Below, in pieces: positions 52,924 to 61,716 of a stretch of DNA of 64,000 nt. The notes under the pieces are model-generated. The model made no database searches. It worked only from the letters and a program-made list of their open reading frames with translations, and was not told the DNA's origin. A program made the position numbers and the translations under genes. Location: contig JBBAFU010000004.1 in NCBI GenBank assembly GCA_041655275.1, positions 62,001 to 126,000 of the forward strand, in the 5' to 3' direction. The DNA is from JAJYRX01 sp041655275. GTDB taxonomy: Bacteria; Pseudomonadota; Gammaproteobacteria; Burkholderiales; Burkholderiaceae_B. The first letter of the stretch is position 1, and every line of letters starts with the position of its first letter.

Positions 52924-52943
52924 TACTGTTTATTTATACAGTA
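52924..52943 (-). promoter_or_regulatory. LexA (SOS) box
   Basis: TACTGT, 8 bp, ACAGTA form a perfect LexA palindrome of the E. coli type (CTGT-N8-ACAG at 52926-52941). It lies 15 bp upstream of the radical SAM start codon, probably overlapping its promoter. The DUF1841 gene on the other strand starts about 97 bp away and could also be affected. Confidence 0.85.
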
Positions 52944-53039
52944 TAACAGCCGGAAAACCGATGTCCAGTGACAAGCGGTCAGCGGGTGAGTGCTATCATC
53001 AGGGCTCGTATCTGCTGTCCAAGAAGAGCCCTTGCACCC

Positions 53040-53468
53040 ATGTTCACACCCTCACGCGAGGACGCGCGCCGATTCTATTGCGACGCCTGGGAAAGACACC
53101 GCAGCGGCGGTGTGCTCAGCCCGCTGGAATCCATGGCGGTAGACATCATCCTGATGCACCCTGAATACCACGCAGTGCTGGAAGATGCCGGACAAAGCCG
53201 GGCCGACTATACCGTCGAAGGCGGCCAGACCAACCCTTTTCTGCACCTGAGCCTGCACATGGCCGTGAACGAGCAGCTATCCATAGATCAGCCGCCCGGC
53301 ATACGTGCGGCCTGGCAGCGGCTTTGCGCGACGCGCAGCGAGCACGATGCCGCCCATGTGCTGATGGAAGCGCTGGCGGAAACGATCTGGGAAGTGCAGC
53401 GGCTGCACAAGCCTTACAGCAGCGACGCCTATCTTGAACGCATCCACCACCATCTGGGCCGGGCCTGA
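53040..53468 (+). CDS. DUF1841 family protein
   Basis: A small, acidic, soluble protein of 142 residues matching the DUF1841 family, common in Beta- and Gammaproteobacteria. It shows FTPSREDARRFYCDAWERH, LSPLESMAVDIILMHPEYH, NPFLHLSLHMAVNEQLSIDQP and HVLMEALAETIWEVQR; the conserved His and Glu residues could bind a metal. The function is unknown. I chose the ATG at 53040, since upstream residues do not look conserved. It is divergent from the LexA-controlled radical SAM gene. Confidence 0.85.
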   Translation: MFTPSREDARRFYCDAWERHRSGGVLSPLESMAVDIILMHPEYHAVLEDAGQSRADYTVEGGQTNPFLHLSLHMAVNEQLSIDQPPGIRAAWQRLCATRSEHDAAHVLMEALAETIWEVQRLHKPYSSDAYLERIHHHLGRA

Positions 53469-53490
53469 TCGCCCGCCCCGGGCGCATGTC

Positions 53491-53856
53491 TTACTTGCGC
53501 ACCGCCAGCGGCGAGGGCAGGGTTTCCAGCCAGGCTGCAATATTCTCGATATCGGCTGCCGACAAGGGTGCCGCCATGGCGCCCATGATGGGGTTCCTGC
53601 GAATGTTCGAGGACGCCGGTGCACCTTGCTGGCCACGCTGATAGGCCCTGAGTGCGTGCACCAGATAATCCTTGTGCTGACCCGCAAGCGTGGGATAGCT
53701 GGGGTCCGTCGCCGTCTTGGCGTCGGCCCCGTGACAGGTCACGCAGGTAAATTTCTCGAAAGCGGCTTTGCCCGCCTCCACGTCAGCCGCCCGGGCGCCG
53801 GCCATGCCGGCACAGAGAAGTGCGCCACCCGACAGGGCAATCAGCAGTGTCTTCAT
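53491..53856 (-). CDS. Class I c-type cytochrome
   Basis: A secreted monohaem cytochrome of 121 residues. A signal peptide ends near ARAA, CVTCH at 38-42 binds haem, and NPIMGAMAAPL supplies the likely methionine ligand. It is 9 bp downstream of another monohaem cytochrome gene in a reverse pair. Together they resemble the two halves of cytochrome c4 on separate genes and could carry electrons from the Sox or nitrogen oxide pathways to an oxidase. That assignment is inference. Confidence 0.85.
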   Translation of the reverse strand: MKTLLIALSGGALLCAGMAGARAADVEAGKAAFEKFTCVTCHGADAKTATDPSYPTLAGQHKDYLVHALRAYQRGQQGAPASSNIRRNPIMGAMAAPLSAADIENIAAWLETLPSPLAVRK

Positions 53857-53865
53857 GGTGCCTCC

Positions 53866-54216
53866 TTACCTGAGACTGGAGTAATAAGCGGCAAGATCGG
53901 CAATATCCTGCGCGCTGAGCGTTTGGGCGATGGCTTCCATGGTGGGAAAGCTGCGCGCACCGCTGGCATAATCATTGAGCGCCGCAACGAGGTATTCGGC
54001 ATTCTGGCCTGCGATCATGGGCACGTGATACACCTCGGGAAAGCTGGCCTTGTAGCCCTTGATGCCATGACAGCCTATACACATGGAAATCTTGGAGCGG
54101 GCCGCTTCGGCATCGCCTATGGGTGTGTCCTGGGCCTGCACGCCCAGAGGTGCAGCCAGTGACAGAAGCAGGGTCAACGCGGCTGTGGCACGCGGATGAA
54201 GGAGTCGCAAGGTCAT
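53866..54216 (-). CDS. Class I c-type cytochrome (first of tandem pair)
   Basis: A secreted monohaem cytochrome of 116 residues. A signal peptide ends near GVQA, CIGCH at 46-50 binds haem, and SFPTMEAIAQTLSAQDI holds a methionine ligand candidate. I chose the ATG at 54216 because longer starts push a non-hydrophobic stretch before the signal. It lies upstream of the second cytochrome, and an AT-rich block (54284-54304) lies upstream of it. Confidence 0.85.
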   Translation of the reverse strand: MTLRLLHPRATAALTLLLSLAAPLGVQAQDTPIGDAEAARSKISMCIGCHGIKGYKASFPEVYHVPMIAGQNAEYLVAALNDYASGARSFPTMEAIAQTLSAQDIADLAAYYSSLR

Positions 54217-54283
54217 GATGGCTCTTGTCTTTATGTTGGGAATATCGGGTCCGAGGTTCCCGGCAGTTTGTCTCGTTGAAGAT

Positions 54284-54304
54284 TGTACGATAAATATATG
54301 AAAC
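54284..54304 (-). promoter_or_regulatory. AT-rich block upstream of the cytochrome pair
   Basis: On the reverse strand this contains GTTTCATATATTTATCG, sharing CATATATTTA with the 14191-14214 site and more loosely the soxC site. It lies about 70 bp upstream of the first cytochrome gene. It may be a promoter element or a shared operator. The similarity is weaker than that between the other two sites. Confidence 0.3.
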
Positions 54305-54370
54305 AACCCAACCTAAACCATTAGGTCTGATCCCACTGGCGGATGCCGGTGGTCTTGAGGAAGGCTTTAC

Positions 54371-55237
54371 ATGAGTGTGCAAACCCCCAATACTCCACAA
54401 TTCTCCGGCACCGACCGCTATGTCGCCACGGAAGATCTGAAACTCGCAGTGAATGCAGCACTGGCGCTGCAACGGCCGCTGCTGATCAAGGGCGAACCCG
54501 GCACCGGCAAGACATTGCTGGCCGGCGAAGTGGCATCGGCGCTGGGCCGGTCACTGCTGCAGTGGCATATCAAATCCACGACCAAGGCGCACCAGGGCCT
54601 GTATGAGTACGATGCAGTCTCGCGCCTGCGCGACTCCCAGCTGGGCGATGCGCGTGTCGGTGACATCGGAAACTACATCATCAAGGGCCAGCTGTGGCAC
54701 GCTTTCGAGTCGGACGAGCCGGCCGTCGTGCTGATCGACGAGATCGACAAGGCGGACATCGAGTTTCCAAACGATCTCCTGCAGGAGCTCGACCGCATGG
54801 AGTTCCATGTCTATGAAACGCGCCAGACCATACGGGCGCGGCACCGGCCACTCATCATCATCACCTCCAACAACGAAAAGGAGCTGCCCGATGCCTTCCT
54901 GCGCCGCTGCTTCTTTCACTACATCCGCTTTCCCGATGCGCAGACCCTGCGTGCCATCGTTGACGTGCATTACCCCGCACTGCGCGCCGACCTTCTGAAT
55001 GCCGCGCTGGAGCGCTTCTTTGCACTGCGCGACGCGCCCGGCCTGAAGAAGAAACCCTCGACCTCGGAGTTCCTGGACTGGCTGCAGCTTCTGCTGGCCA
55101 ATGATATTGATGCCGAGGCGCTGAGGGATGACAATGACGGTCTGCCACCCCTGGCAGGGGCCTTGCTCAAAAATGAACAAGACCTCACACTATTGCAACG
55201 TCTTGCGGGCATGGCCCGCGCCGGGCGTCGCAACTAG
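54371..55237 (+). CDS. MoxR-family AAA+ ATPase
   Basis: A MoxR-type AAA+ ATPase of 288 residues (CoxD-like). Walker A is GEPGTGKT at 41-48, Walker B is VVLIDEIDKADIEFPNDLLQELD, followed by sensor 1 IITSNNEKELPDAFLRRCFFHYI. MoxR ATPases pair with VWA proteins and act as chaperones that mature metalloenzymes or complexes. The partner VWA gene follows after a GNAT gene, in the same direction, so all three may be one operon. It is divergent from the cytochrome pair. Confidence 0.92.
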   Translation: MSVQTPNTPQFSGTDRYVATEDLKLAVNAALALQRPLLIKGEPGTGKTLLAGEVASALGRSLLQWHIKSTTKAHQGLYEYDAVSRLRDSQLGDARVGDIGNYIIKGQLWHAFESDEPAVVLIDEIDKADIEFPNDLLQELDRMEFHVYETRQTIRARHRPLIIITSNNEKELPDAFLRRCFFHYIRFPDAQTLRAIVDVHYPALRADLLNAALERFFALRDAPGLKKKPSTSEFLDWLQLLLANDIDAEALRDDNDGLPPLAGALLKNEQDLTLLQRLAGMARAGRRN

Positions 55238-55265
55238 GCATTTCACCAAGGGATTTCATCGCATC

Positions 55266-55907
55266 ATGAACACAATACCCGTCGCGGATGCCGGCTTCCG
55301 CAATCCCCCCTCTCCCGTTACCCTGTCCGGCCATGGTGTACGCCTGGTGCCCATGGCTGCGGAACACGCGGCCGGTCTGGCGCGCGCAGCGGCCGATGGC
55401 GAGCTCTGGAACCTGCGGGTCACCTCGGTGCCCGAACCCGGTGCCGAAGCGGAATACGTCCGCGCCGCCCTGGAAGGACAGGAACAGGGCCACATGCTGC
55501 CTTTCGTCGTACTGGATGACAGTTCCGGCGAAGTCATCGGCTCGAGCCGCTATCACGACATCATGGCCTCCGTCGGCCGGCTCGAGATCGGCTACACCTG
55601 GTATGGCAAGCGCCATCAGCGCAGCCACGTGAACACAGCCTGCAAACTGCTGCTGCTCACGCATGCCTTCGACAGCCTGGGTGCCCATATCGTCGGTTGG
55701 CGCACCGACAACTACAACTTTGCCTCGCAAAGGGCCATCGAGCGTCTGGGCGCGCACCAGGATGGCGTGCTGCGCCACCACGCCCTGCGCCGCGACGGCA
55801 CGGTGCGCGACACCGTCATGTACAGCCTGCTGGCCGGCGAATGGCCCGAAGTGCGCCATCACCTCAACTGGCTGCTTGCCAGCCACGGAACCCAAGGGGC
55901 ATGCTGA
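55266..55907 (+). CDS. GNAT-family N-acetyltransferase between MoxR and VWA genes
   Basis: A RimJ/RimL-type acetyltransferase of 213 residues. It opens SGHGVRLVPMAAEHAAGLARAA, has EVIGSSRYHDIMASVGRLEIGYTWYG and a late TDNYNFASQRAIERLGAHQDGV acetyl-CoA segment. It starts 28 bp after the MoxR gene and overlaps the VWA gene by 7 bp, so it belongs to that operon. A transferase between a MoxR and its VWA partner is unusual; it could modify a protein target of the chaperone pair or simply be co-expressed. Confidence 0.88.
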   Translation: MNTIPVADAGFRNPPSPVTLSGHGVRLVPMAAEHAAGLARAAADGELWNLRVTSVPEPGAEAEYVRAALEGQEQGHMLPFVVLDDSSGEVIGSSRYHDIMASVGRLEIGYTWYGKRHQRSHVNTACKLLLLTHAFDSLGAHIVGWRTDNYNFASQRAIERLGAHQDGVLRHHALRRDGTVRDTVMYSLLAGEWPEVRHHLNWLLASHGTQGAC

Positions 55908-57073
55908 CCGAGTTCTTCCAGCACCTGCGTGCCGCACGGCTACCCGTCTCCGTCCAGGAGTATCTCGGCCTGCTGGCCGCCCTGCGCCAGCCGGTGATGG
56001 TGCCCACGCTGGATGACTTCTATCACCTTGCACGCCTGTGTCTGGTCAAGGACGAACGCCTGTACGACCGCTTCGACCAGGCCTTCGGTGAATTCTTCCA
56101 TGGGCTCCAGGCCGGCATGCCCCAGGGGGCCGAGCTTCCTGCAGACTGGCTGGTCAAGACCCTGCAGCGCATGCTCACACCCGAGCAGAAGGCGGCGCTC
56201 GAGAAGCACGGCTGGGATCGGCTGATGGAGATGTTCCGCGAGCGCCTCGAAGCGCAGCAGGGCCGCCATGCCGGCGGCGGCAAGTGGATAGGCACAGGCG
56301 GCTCATCGCCGTTTGGCCACGGCGGCTATCACCCCGAAGGTATACGCCTGGGCGGTCCGTCGGCCGGCAACCACACTGCCGTCAAGGTATGGGAGCAGCG
56401 CGAATATCGCGACTACGACGACCAGCGCGAACTGGGCACACGCAACTTCAAGGTGGCACTGCGCGGGCTGCGCCATTTCGCGCGCCAGGGCGCCGAGCTT
56501 GAACTGGACCTCGAAGACACCATACGCAGCACCGCGCGCAATGCCGGCATGCTGGACCTGAAGATGGTGCCCGAGCGCCACAATGTGGTCAAGGTGCTGA
56601 TGCTGCTGGATGTGGGCGGCAGCATGGACGACCACATCCAGCAGGTCGAGTCCCTGTTCTCGGCAGCGCGCAGCGAGTTCCGTGACCTGGCCGTCTACTA
56701 TTTCCACAACTGCCCGTATGAATACCTGTGGCAGGACAATCGCCGCCGCCACGATGCACTGTGCGACACCTGGGATGTGCTGCGCACCTATAACGACGAC
56801 TGGCGCCTCATCATCGTGGGCGACGCCTCGATGAGTCCCTACGAGTTGCTCCAGCCGGGCGGCGCCATAGAGCATTACAACCGCGAAACGGGTGCCGCCT
56901 GGCTGCAGCGCCTGCTGGCAACCTGGCCACGCGCCGTGTGGCTCAATCCCGAACCGCGCGCCTACTGGGAATACCGGCAATCCATCGCCATTGTGCGCCG
57001 CCTGATGGGCGAGCGCATGTTTCCGGTAACGCTGAGCGGCCTCCAGGAAGCCATGCGCAGCCTGCAGGCCTAG
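55901..57073 (+). CDS. CoxE-like VWA-domain protein, MoxR partner
   Basis: A cytoplasmic protein of 390 residues with a C-terminal VWA domain. The N-terminal half is a CoxE-type helical region starting MLTEFFQHLRAARLPVSVQEYL; the MIDAS motif is DVGGSMD beginning at Asp237 and the domain continues GDASMSPYEL. The Gly/His-rich GGSSPFGHGGYHPEG stretch links the halves. It overlaps the GNAT gene and works with the MoxR ATPase. The target is unknown; no CO dehydrogenase or methanol dehydrogenase is nearby. Confidence 0.9.
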   Translation: MLTEFFQHLRAARLPVSVQEYLGLLAALRQPVMVPTLDDFYHLARLCLVKDERLYDRFDQAFGEFFHGLQAGMPQGAELPADWLVKTLQRMLTPEQKAALEKHGWDRLMEMFRERLEAQQGRHAGGGKWIGTGGSSPFGHGGYHPEGIRLGGPSAGNHTAVKVWEQREYRDYDDQRELGTRNFKVALRGLRHFARQGAELELDLEDTIRSTARNAGMLDLKMVPERHNVVKVLMLLDVGGSMDDHIQQVESLFSAARSEFRDLAVYYFHNCPYEYLWQDNRRRHDALCDTWDVLRTYNDDWRLIIVGDASMSPYELLQPGGAIEHYNRETGAAWLQRLLATWPRAVWLNPEPRAYWEYRQSIAIVRRLMGERMFPVTLSGLQEAMRSLQA

Positions 57074-57528
57074 GGACGCCGGTGGCGCACCGCCCCTGCC
57101 GGCCTGGCGCCGCGCTCAGGACGCGAATAGCCCGACGGCCTGGCACCATCCCATGGACGGGCTTCCCGGTGATGCGGTCGGACAGTGGCCGCGCCGGACC
57201 GGTGCGGCCTGACCGGATGCACCTGCCGCCGCTTGTTCGGACGTGAATAGCTTGGCGGCCTGAGCCGGGGTGCGGGCCGGACATGGTACGGACGCTTGCG
57301 GTGGACGTGACCCCTGCGTTCAACGACGATCGGGCCTGACCAGTAGCCGTAGTAGTAATTCGAATACAGGTAAGGCCCGTCATAGCCATAATATCGGGAG
57401 CCCCGATAGCCGGTATCGTAGACTGTACAGCCGGCCAGGACAAACGCGGCCGCCAGGATGCCGCCAAGGCGCAACACCCGCCGCCAGCCGACGGCCGGGC
57501 TCTCGCATGAATCTTTGAAGGCAGACAT
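57070..57528 (-). CDS. Small Tyr/Arg/Pro-rich lipoprotein of unknown function
   Basis: A predicted lipoprotein of 152 residues, lipobox FVLAGC with Cys34. After the Cys a Tyr-rich stretch (YRGSRYYGYDGPYLYSNYYYGYW) leads into a long basic tail rich in Arg, Pro and His. GGGAGG precedes the ATG. I recognise no family domain; the composition suggests a low-complexity outer-membrane or surface protein. The stop overlaps the end of the convergent VWA gene by 4 bp. Confidence 0.7.
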   Translation of the reverse strand: MSAFKDSCESPAVGWRRVLRLGGILAAAFVLAGCTVYDTGYRGSRYYGYDGPYLYSNYYYGYWSGPIVVERRGHVHRKRPYHVRPAPRLRPPSYSRPNKRRQVHPVRPHRSGAATVRPHHREARPWDGARPSGYSRPERGARPAGAVRHRRP

Positions 57529-57675
57529 AATGGACCTCCCATGCCGGTGATGAGCTTCATGCTAGCGCATACACCCGACCAAGGCGGCAATCTGAAATCA
57601 CGGGAAACATTCACCGCAAGACGCTGTCTATAGAAACCATCATCGCCTTCTCCTGCCTTTCTGCTGGAAAACAAC

Positions 57676-60465
57676 ATGGACTCACGAGCCCCATCCGCTA
57701 TCCGCTCTCCCCTTCCCCGCTCCCTGGCCGGCCTGCTGCTGGCACTGCTGCTGTGCGCGCCGGGCATGCATGTGCTGGCCCAGCCGGCGCCGCCCGCCGG
57801 CACCGTCACCGCACTTGCCCGGGTTGAAGGCGTGCACGAGCATGCCCTGCCCAACGGTTTGCGCATCCTGCTCGCACCCGATGCCTCCAAGCCCAACACC
57901 ACGGTCAACATGACCTACCTGGTGGGCTCGCGCCACGAGAACTACGGGCAGACCGGCATGGCCCACCTGCTGGAGCACATGCTGTTTCGCGGCACGCCCT
58001 CGCTGCCGGATGCCCTCGCCGAGTTTTCACGCCGTGGCCTGCAGGCCAACGGCTCCACCAGTGCGGACCGCACGAACTACTACGCCAGCTTCGCTGCCGA
58101 TGACCATACGCTGGAGTGGTACCTTCGCTGGCAGGCCGATGTGATGATCAACGCCACCATCACACGGGAAGACCTGGATGCCGAGATGACGGTGGTACGC
58201 AACGAGATGGAAATGGGCGAGAATAGCCCTTTTCAGATGCTGCTGCAGAAGATGCAGGCCGTCGCCTTCCAGTGGCACAACTACGGACACAGCACCATAG
58301 GCGCGCGCTCCGATGTGGAAAACGTCGATATCGGCCAGCTGCGCGACTTCTACCAGCGCTACTATCAGCCTGACAATGCCGTGCTCATCGTGTCCGGGCA
58401 GTTTGACCCCCAGGCCACGCTGGCCATCATCGGGGATGCCTTCGGCGGCATTCCGCGGCCGGAACGGGCACTGCCGCCCGAATACACCATGGAGCCCGTA
58501 CAGGACGGCGAACGGCGCGTCAGCCTGAAGCGCCAGGGCGGCAGCCCGCTGGCAGCGGCCATCTATCACATCCCGGCTGCGGCCGACCCGGACTATGCCG
58601 CGCTCGATCTGGGGGTGGACATGCTGAGCGACACGCCGTCGGGCCCGCTGTATCGTGCGCTGGTGCGTGAAGGACTGGCCAGTGGCGTCTTCGGCTTTGC
58701 CGCCGACCGGCGCCAGCCCGGCTTCGCCATGTTCGGCGCGCAACTCGAGCCCGATGGCGATGCCGAAGCCACCCTGCAAGCCCTGTCGGAAACCCTGGAC
58801 ACGCTGGTTCAGCAACCGGTCGACGAAGCGGATCTGGCGCGTGCCCGCAACAAATGGCTTGCCGAATGGGATCGCATCTACGCCGATCCCGCGCGCCTGG
58901 CCGGCATATTGTCCGAGACGGTGGCTTCCGGTGACTGGCGCCTGTTCTTCTGGTTGCGCGACCAGGTGGAGCGCGTCACGGCGGATGATGTGCAGCGTGT
59001 GCTTGCAGCCTGGCTGGTGCCCGACAACCGCACCCAGGGCATCTACGTTCCCACGGAAGCGCCGGTGCGCGCCCCCCGGGCACAGGCAATCGATCCGGCA
59101 AGCATGCTGGCAGACTACGAAGGTCGCAGCGGCGCCGAGGAGGTGGCAGCGTTCGAGGCCACGCCCGCCAATATCGATGCGCGCACCGAGCGCAGCACCC
59201 TCACACTGGACAATGGCCCCGTGACGCTTGCCCTGCTGCCCAAGGCAACGCGCGGCCATCGGGTCGAGGCCCGTCTGCTGCTGCAATTTGCCGATGCCAA
59301 CGGCCTGAAAGGCCGGCAGCTTGCTGCGGCCACGACCGCGGCACTGCTCAGTCACGGCACCCGCGACATGAGCCGCCAGGAGATCGAGGATCGCTTCGAT
59401 GCCTTGCAGGCACGGGTCAGCATCAGCGGCCAGGCCGGGTCGGTCAACATGGGCCTGTCCACCACCCGTGAGCATTTGCCCGCACTCGTGGCGCTGGCGG
59501 TCCACCTGTTGCGCGATGCCGACTTCCCCCAGGAAGAGCTGGATGAACTCAGGCGCAGCCAGCTGACCGCGCTCAACAACGCAAGAGCCGAGCCGCACGC
59601 CCTGGCGTCGCTGGCGCTGGGCCGGCACGCCAACCCCTGGCCGGCCGATGATATCCGCTATCAGCCGGACTTCGACGAATCCGTGGCTGCGCTGACTGCA
59701 CTGAAGCGCGAGGACCTGCTGGACTTCCACACGCAGTTCTACGGCACAGGCCGCATCCTGTTCACGGCTGTGGGCGACTTTGACACACAGGCCGTCAAGA
59801 CGGCGCTGGCACAGAGTCTGGAAGGCTGGAAAACGGCGCCGGCCTATGAACGCATCCCCAATCCCTGGCATCCGGTGGCACCAAAGACCTTTGATATCGC
59901 CACACCGGGCAAGGCAAACGCCTTCTACATGGCAACGCTGCCTGTGCACCATCAGGATACCGACCCCGAGTTTGCCGCACTATATCTGGCCGATTACCTG
60001 CTGGGCAGCTCCGAGACCTCGCGCCTGTGGAATCGCGTGCGCACCCGGGAAGGCCTGTCCTACAACATCCGCAGCGGCCTGGATCTCTCTTCCTGGGAGC
60101 CGAATGGAAGCTGGACCATCCATGCCATCTTCGCACCGGAAAACCGCGAACGCCTCACGCGCGCGATCGATGAAGAGCTGAAGACAGTGCTCGAGAAAGG
60201 TTTTACCCAGGCTGAAGTGGACGAGGGCATACACGCCCTGATCAACTACCGCCGCCTGGCGCGCAGCCGCGACGGCGTGCTTGCCGGCGCGTGGCTGCAA
60301 TATCTGCAGACGGGGCGCAGTTTCGCATGGTCGCAGGACATCGACGATGCCCTGCAGGGCCTGACGGCCGACGCGGTGAATGCGGCGCTGCGCCGGGTCT
60401 TCGACCCGACGCAGTTGAGCATTGCAATCGCGGCCGACCCCGAGCCGGCCAATGAAGAGCGCTAG
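57676..60465 (+). CDS. M16-family zinc metallopeptidase (two-domain, secreted)
   Basis: A secreted M16 peptidase of 929 residues containing two M16 halves. A signal sequence ends near MHVLAQ. The catalytic inverted zinc motif HxxEH is HLLEHMLF (His97, Glu100, His101), with the third ligand in the EMTVVRNEMEMGEN helix. The second half carries the inactive domain, with GLSYNIRSGLDLSS. It probably degrades peptides in the periplasm. It stands alone, with a 147-bp upstream region, and is convergent with dnaJ 8 bp away. Confidence 0.94.
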   Translation: MDSRAPSAIRSPLPRSLAGLLLALLLCAPGMHVLAQPAPPAGTVTALARVEGVHEHALPNGLRILLAPDASKPNTTVNMTYLVGSRHENYGQTGMAHLLEHMLFRGTPSLPDALAEFSRRGLQANGSTSADRTNYYASFAADDHTLEWYLRWQADVMINATITREDLDAEMTVVRNEMEMGENSPFQMLLQKMQAVAFQWHNYGHSTIGARSDVENVDIGQLRDFYQRYYQPDNAVLIVSGQFDPQATLAIIGDAFGGIPRPERALPPEYTMEPVQDGERRVSLKRQGGSPLAAAIYHIPAAADPDYAALDLGVDMLSDTPSGPLYRALVREGLASGVFGFAADRRQPGFAMFGAQLEPDGDAEATLQALSETLDTLVQQPVDEADLARARNKWLAEWDRIYADPARLAGILSETVASGDWRLFFWLRDQVERVTADDVQRVLAAWLVPDNRTQGIYVPTEAPVRAPRAQAIDPASMLADYEGRSGAEEVAAFEATPANIDARTERSTLTLDNGPVTLALLPKATRGHRVEARLLLQFADANGLKGRQLAAATTAALLSHGTRDMSRQEIEDRFDALQARVSISGQAGSVNMGLSTTREHLPALVALAVHLLRDADFPQEELDELRRSQLTALNNARAEPHALASLALGRHANPWPADDIRYQPDFDESVAALTALKREDLLDFHTQFYGTGRILFTAVGDFDTQAVKTALAQSLEGWKTAPAYERIPNPWHPVAPKTFDIATPGKANAFYMATLPVHHQDTDPEFAALYLADYLLGSSETSRLWNRVRTREGLSYNIRSGLDLSSWEPNGSWTIHAIFAPENRERLTRAIDEELKTVLEKGFTQAEVDEGIHALINYRRLARSRDGVLAGAWLQYLQTGRSFAWSQDIDDALQGLTADAVNAALRRVFDPTQLSIAIAADPEPANEER

Positions 60466-60473
60466 AAGAAGGC

Positions 60474-61607
60474 CTAGCTGAAAAAGCTCTTGACGCGATC
60501 GGTCCAGGACTTGCTGATGGGCGAGTGCTTCTCGCCCCCCTGGGCCAGCGAAACTTCGAACTGGCGCAGCAGCGCCTTCTGCTCATCGGTGAGCCGTACG
60601 GGCGTCTCGACCTGGATATGGCAATACAGGTCGCCCGGATAGCTGGAGCGGATGCCGCGAATGCCCTTGCCGCGCAGACGGAAGATCTTGCCCGTCTGCG
60701 TGCCTTCTGGGATCACCATATTCATGCGCCCTGTCAGGGTGGGCACCTCGACTTCACCACCCAGGGCAGCCGTCGTGAACGGCACGGTCAGCTCGCAGCG
60801 CAGGTCTTCGCCATCGCGCTGGAAAATGCCGTGCGGCTTGAGGCGGATCTCGACATACAGATCGCCCGGAGGGCCCCCATTGACACCCGGTTCGCCATTG
60901 CCGGCCGAACGAATGCGCATGCCGTCATCGATGCCGGCCGGAATCGAGACCTGCAGCGTCTTGTGGCGCCGGATACGGCCCACACCATCGCACTGACGGC
61001 AGGGTTCCTTGATTTCCTGCCCGGAGCCCTGACAGGTGGGGCATGTCTGCTGCACACTGAAGAAACCCTGCTGCATGCGCACCACACCATGGCCGTCGCA
61101 GGTATGACAGGTGACGGGCTGGGTGCCGGGCTTGGCACCACTGCCCGAGCAGGTTTCGCAGTTTTCCCAGCTGGGCACGCGGATCTCGGTATCGAAACCC
61201 GTGGCCGCCTGCTCCAGGCTGATATCCAGCGTGTACTTCAGGTCGCTGCCCCGATAGACCTGGGGCCCACCGCCACGCCCGGCGCCACCGCCGAAGATAT
61301 CACCAAAGATATCGCCGAACACATCGGCAAAGCCTGCACCGCCGCCCATGCCGCCGGCACCCGGGCCACCGCCCGCTGCACCGTTCACGCCGGCATGGCC
61401 GAAGCGATCATAAGCGGCCCGCTTGCTGTCGTCGGAAAGAACTTCGTAGGCCTCCTTGGCCTCCTTGAACTTCTCTTCCGCCTCCTTGCTGTCAGGATTG
61501 CGGTCCGGGTGATATTTCATGGCAAGGCGACGATAGGCCTTGCGGAGTTCGTCGGCCGAAGCGTTCTTCTGCACACCCAGGGTTTCGTAGTAGTCGCGTT
61601 TTGACAT
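60474..61607 (-). CDS. dnaJ: DnaJ, Hsp40 co-chaperone
   Basis: DnaJ stimulates the DnaK ATPase and delivers substrates. The 377-residue protein has the J domain with HPD in MKYHPDRNPD, a Gly/Phe-rich linker (GGGPGAGGMGGGAGF), four CxxCxGxG-type zinc repeats starting CETCSGSGAKPG, and the C-terminal substrate domain. It is separated from dnaK by 109 bp with two hairpins, downstream in the grpE-dnaK-dnaJ unit. Confidence 0.97.
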   Translation of the reverse strand: MSKRDYYETLGVQKNASADELRKAYRRLAMKYHPDRNPDSKEAEEKFKEAKEAYEVLSDDSKRAAYDRFGHAGVNGAAGGGPGAGGMGGGAGFADVFGDIFGDIFGGGAGRGGGPQVYRGSDLKYTLDISLEQAATGFDTEIRVPSWENCETCSGSGAKPGTQPVTCHTCDGHGVVRMQQGFFSVQQTCPTCQGSGQEIKEPCRQCDGVGRIRRHKTLQVSIPAGIDDGMRIRSAGNGEPGVNGGPPGDLYVEIRLKPHGIFQRDGEDLRCELTVPFTTAALGGEVEVPTLTGRMNMVIPEGTQTGKIFRLRGKGIRGIRSSYPGDLYCHIQVETPVRLTDEQKALLRQFEVSLAQGGEKHSPISKSWTDRVKSFFS

Positions 61608-61635
61608 GATGGGACGCTATGTCTGAATGAAATCA

Positions 61636-61691
61636 TTGCCCCGCAAGGGGCAACAACAATGCCCGATTCCCGGGTTTTCCGGGAATCGGGC
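61636..61691 (-). other. Two tandem hairpins in the dnaK-dnaJ intergenic region
   Basis: Two strong inverted repeats lie between the dnaK stop and dnaJ start: a 13-bp stem GCCCGATTCCCGG with CCGGGAATCGGGC (61661-61691, 5-nt loop), and a 7-bp stem TTGCCCC with GGGGCAA (61636-61653). Neither has a full T-run. They probably stabilise the dnaK 3' end and lower dnaJ expression relative to dnaK. Confidence 0.7.
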
Positions 61692-61716
61692 GCGAAGCCG
61701 TGCGTGGGCTGCCAAC

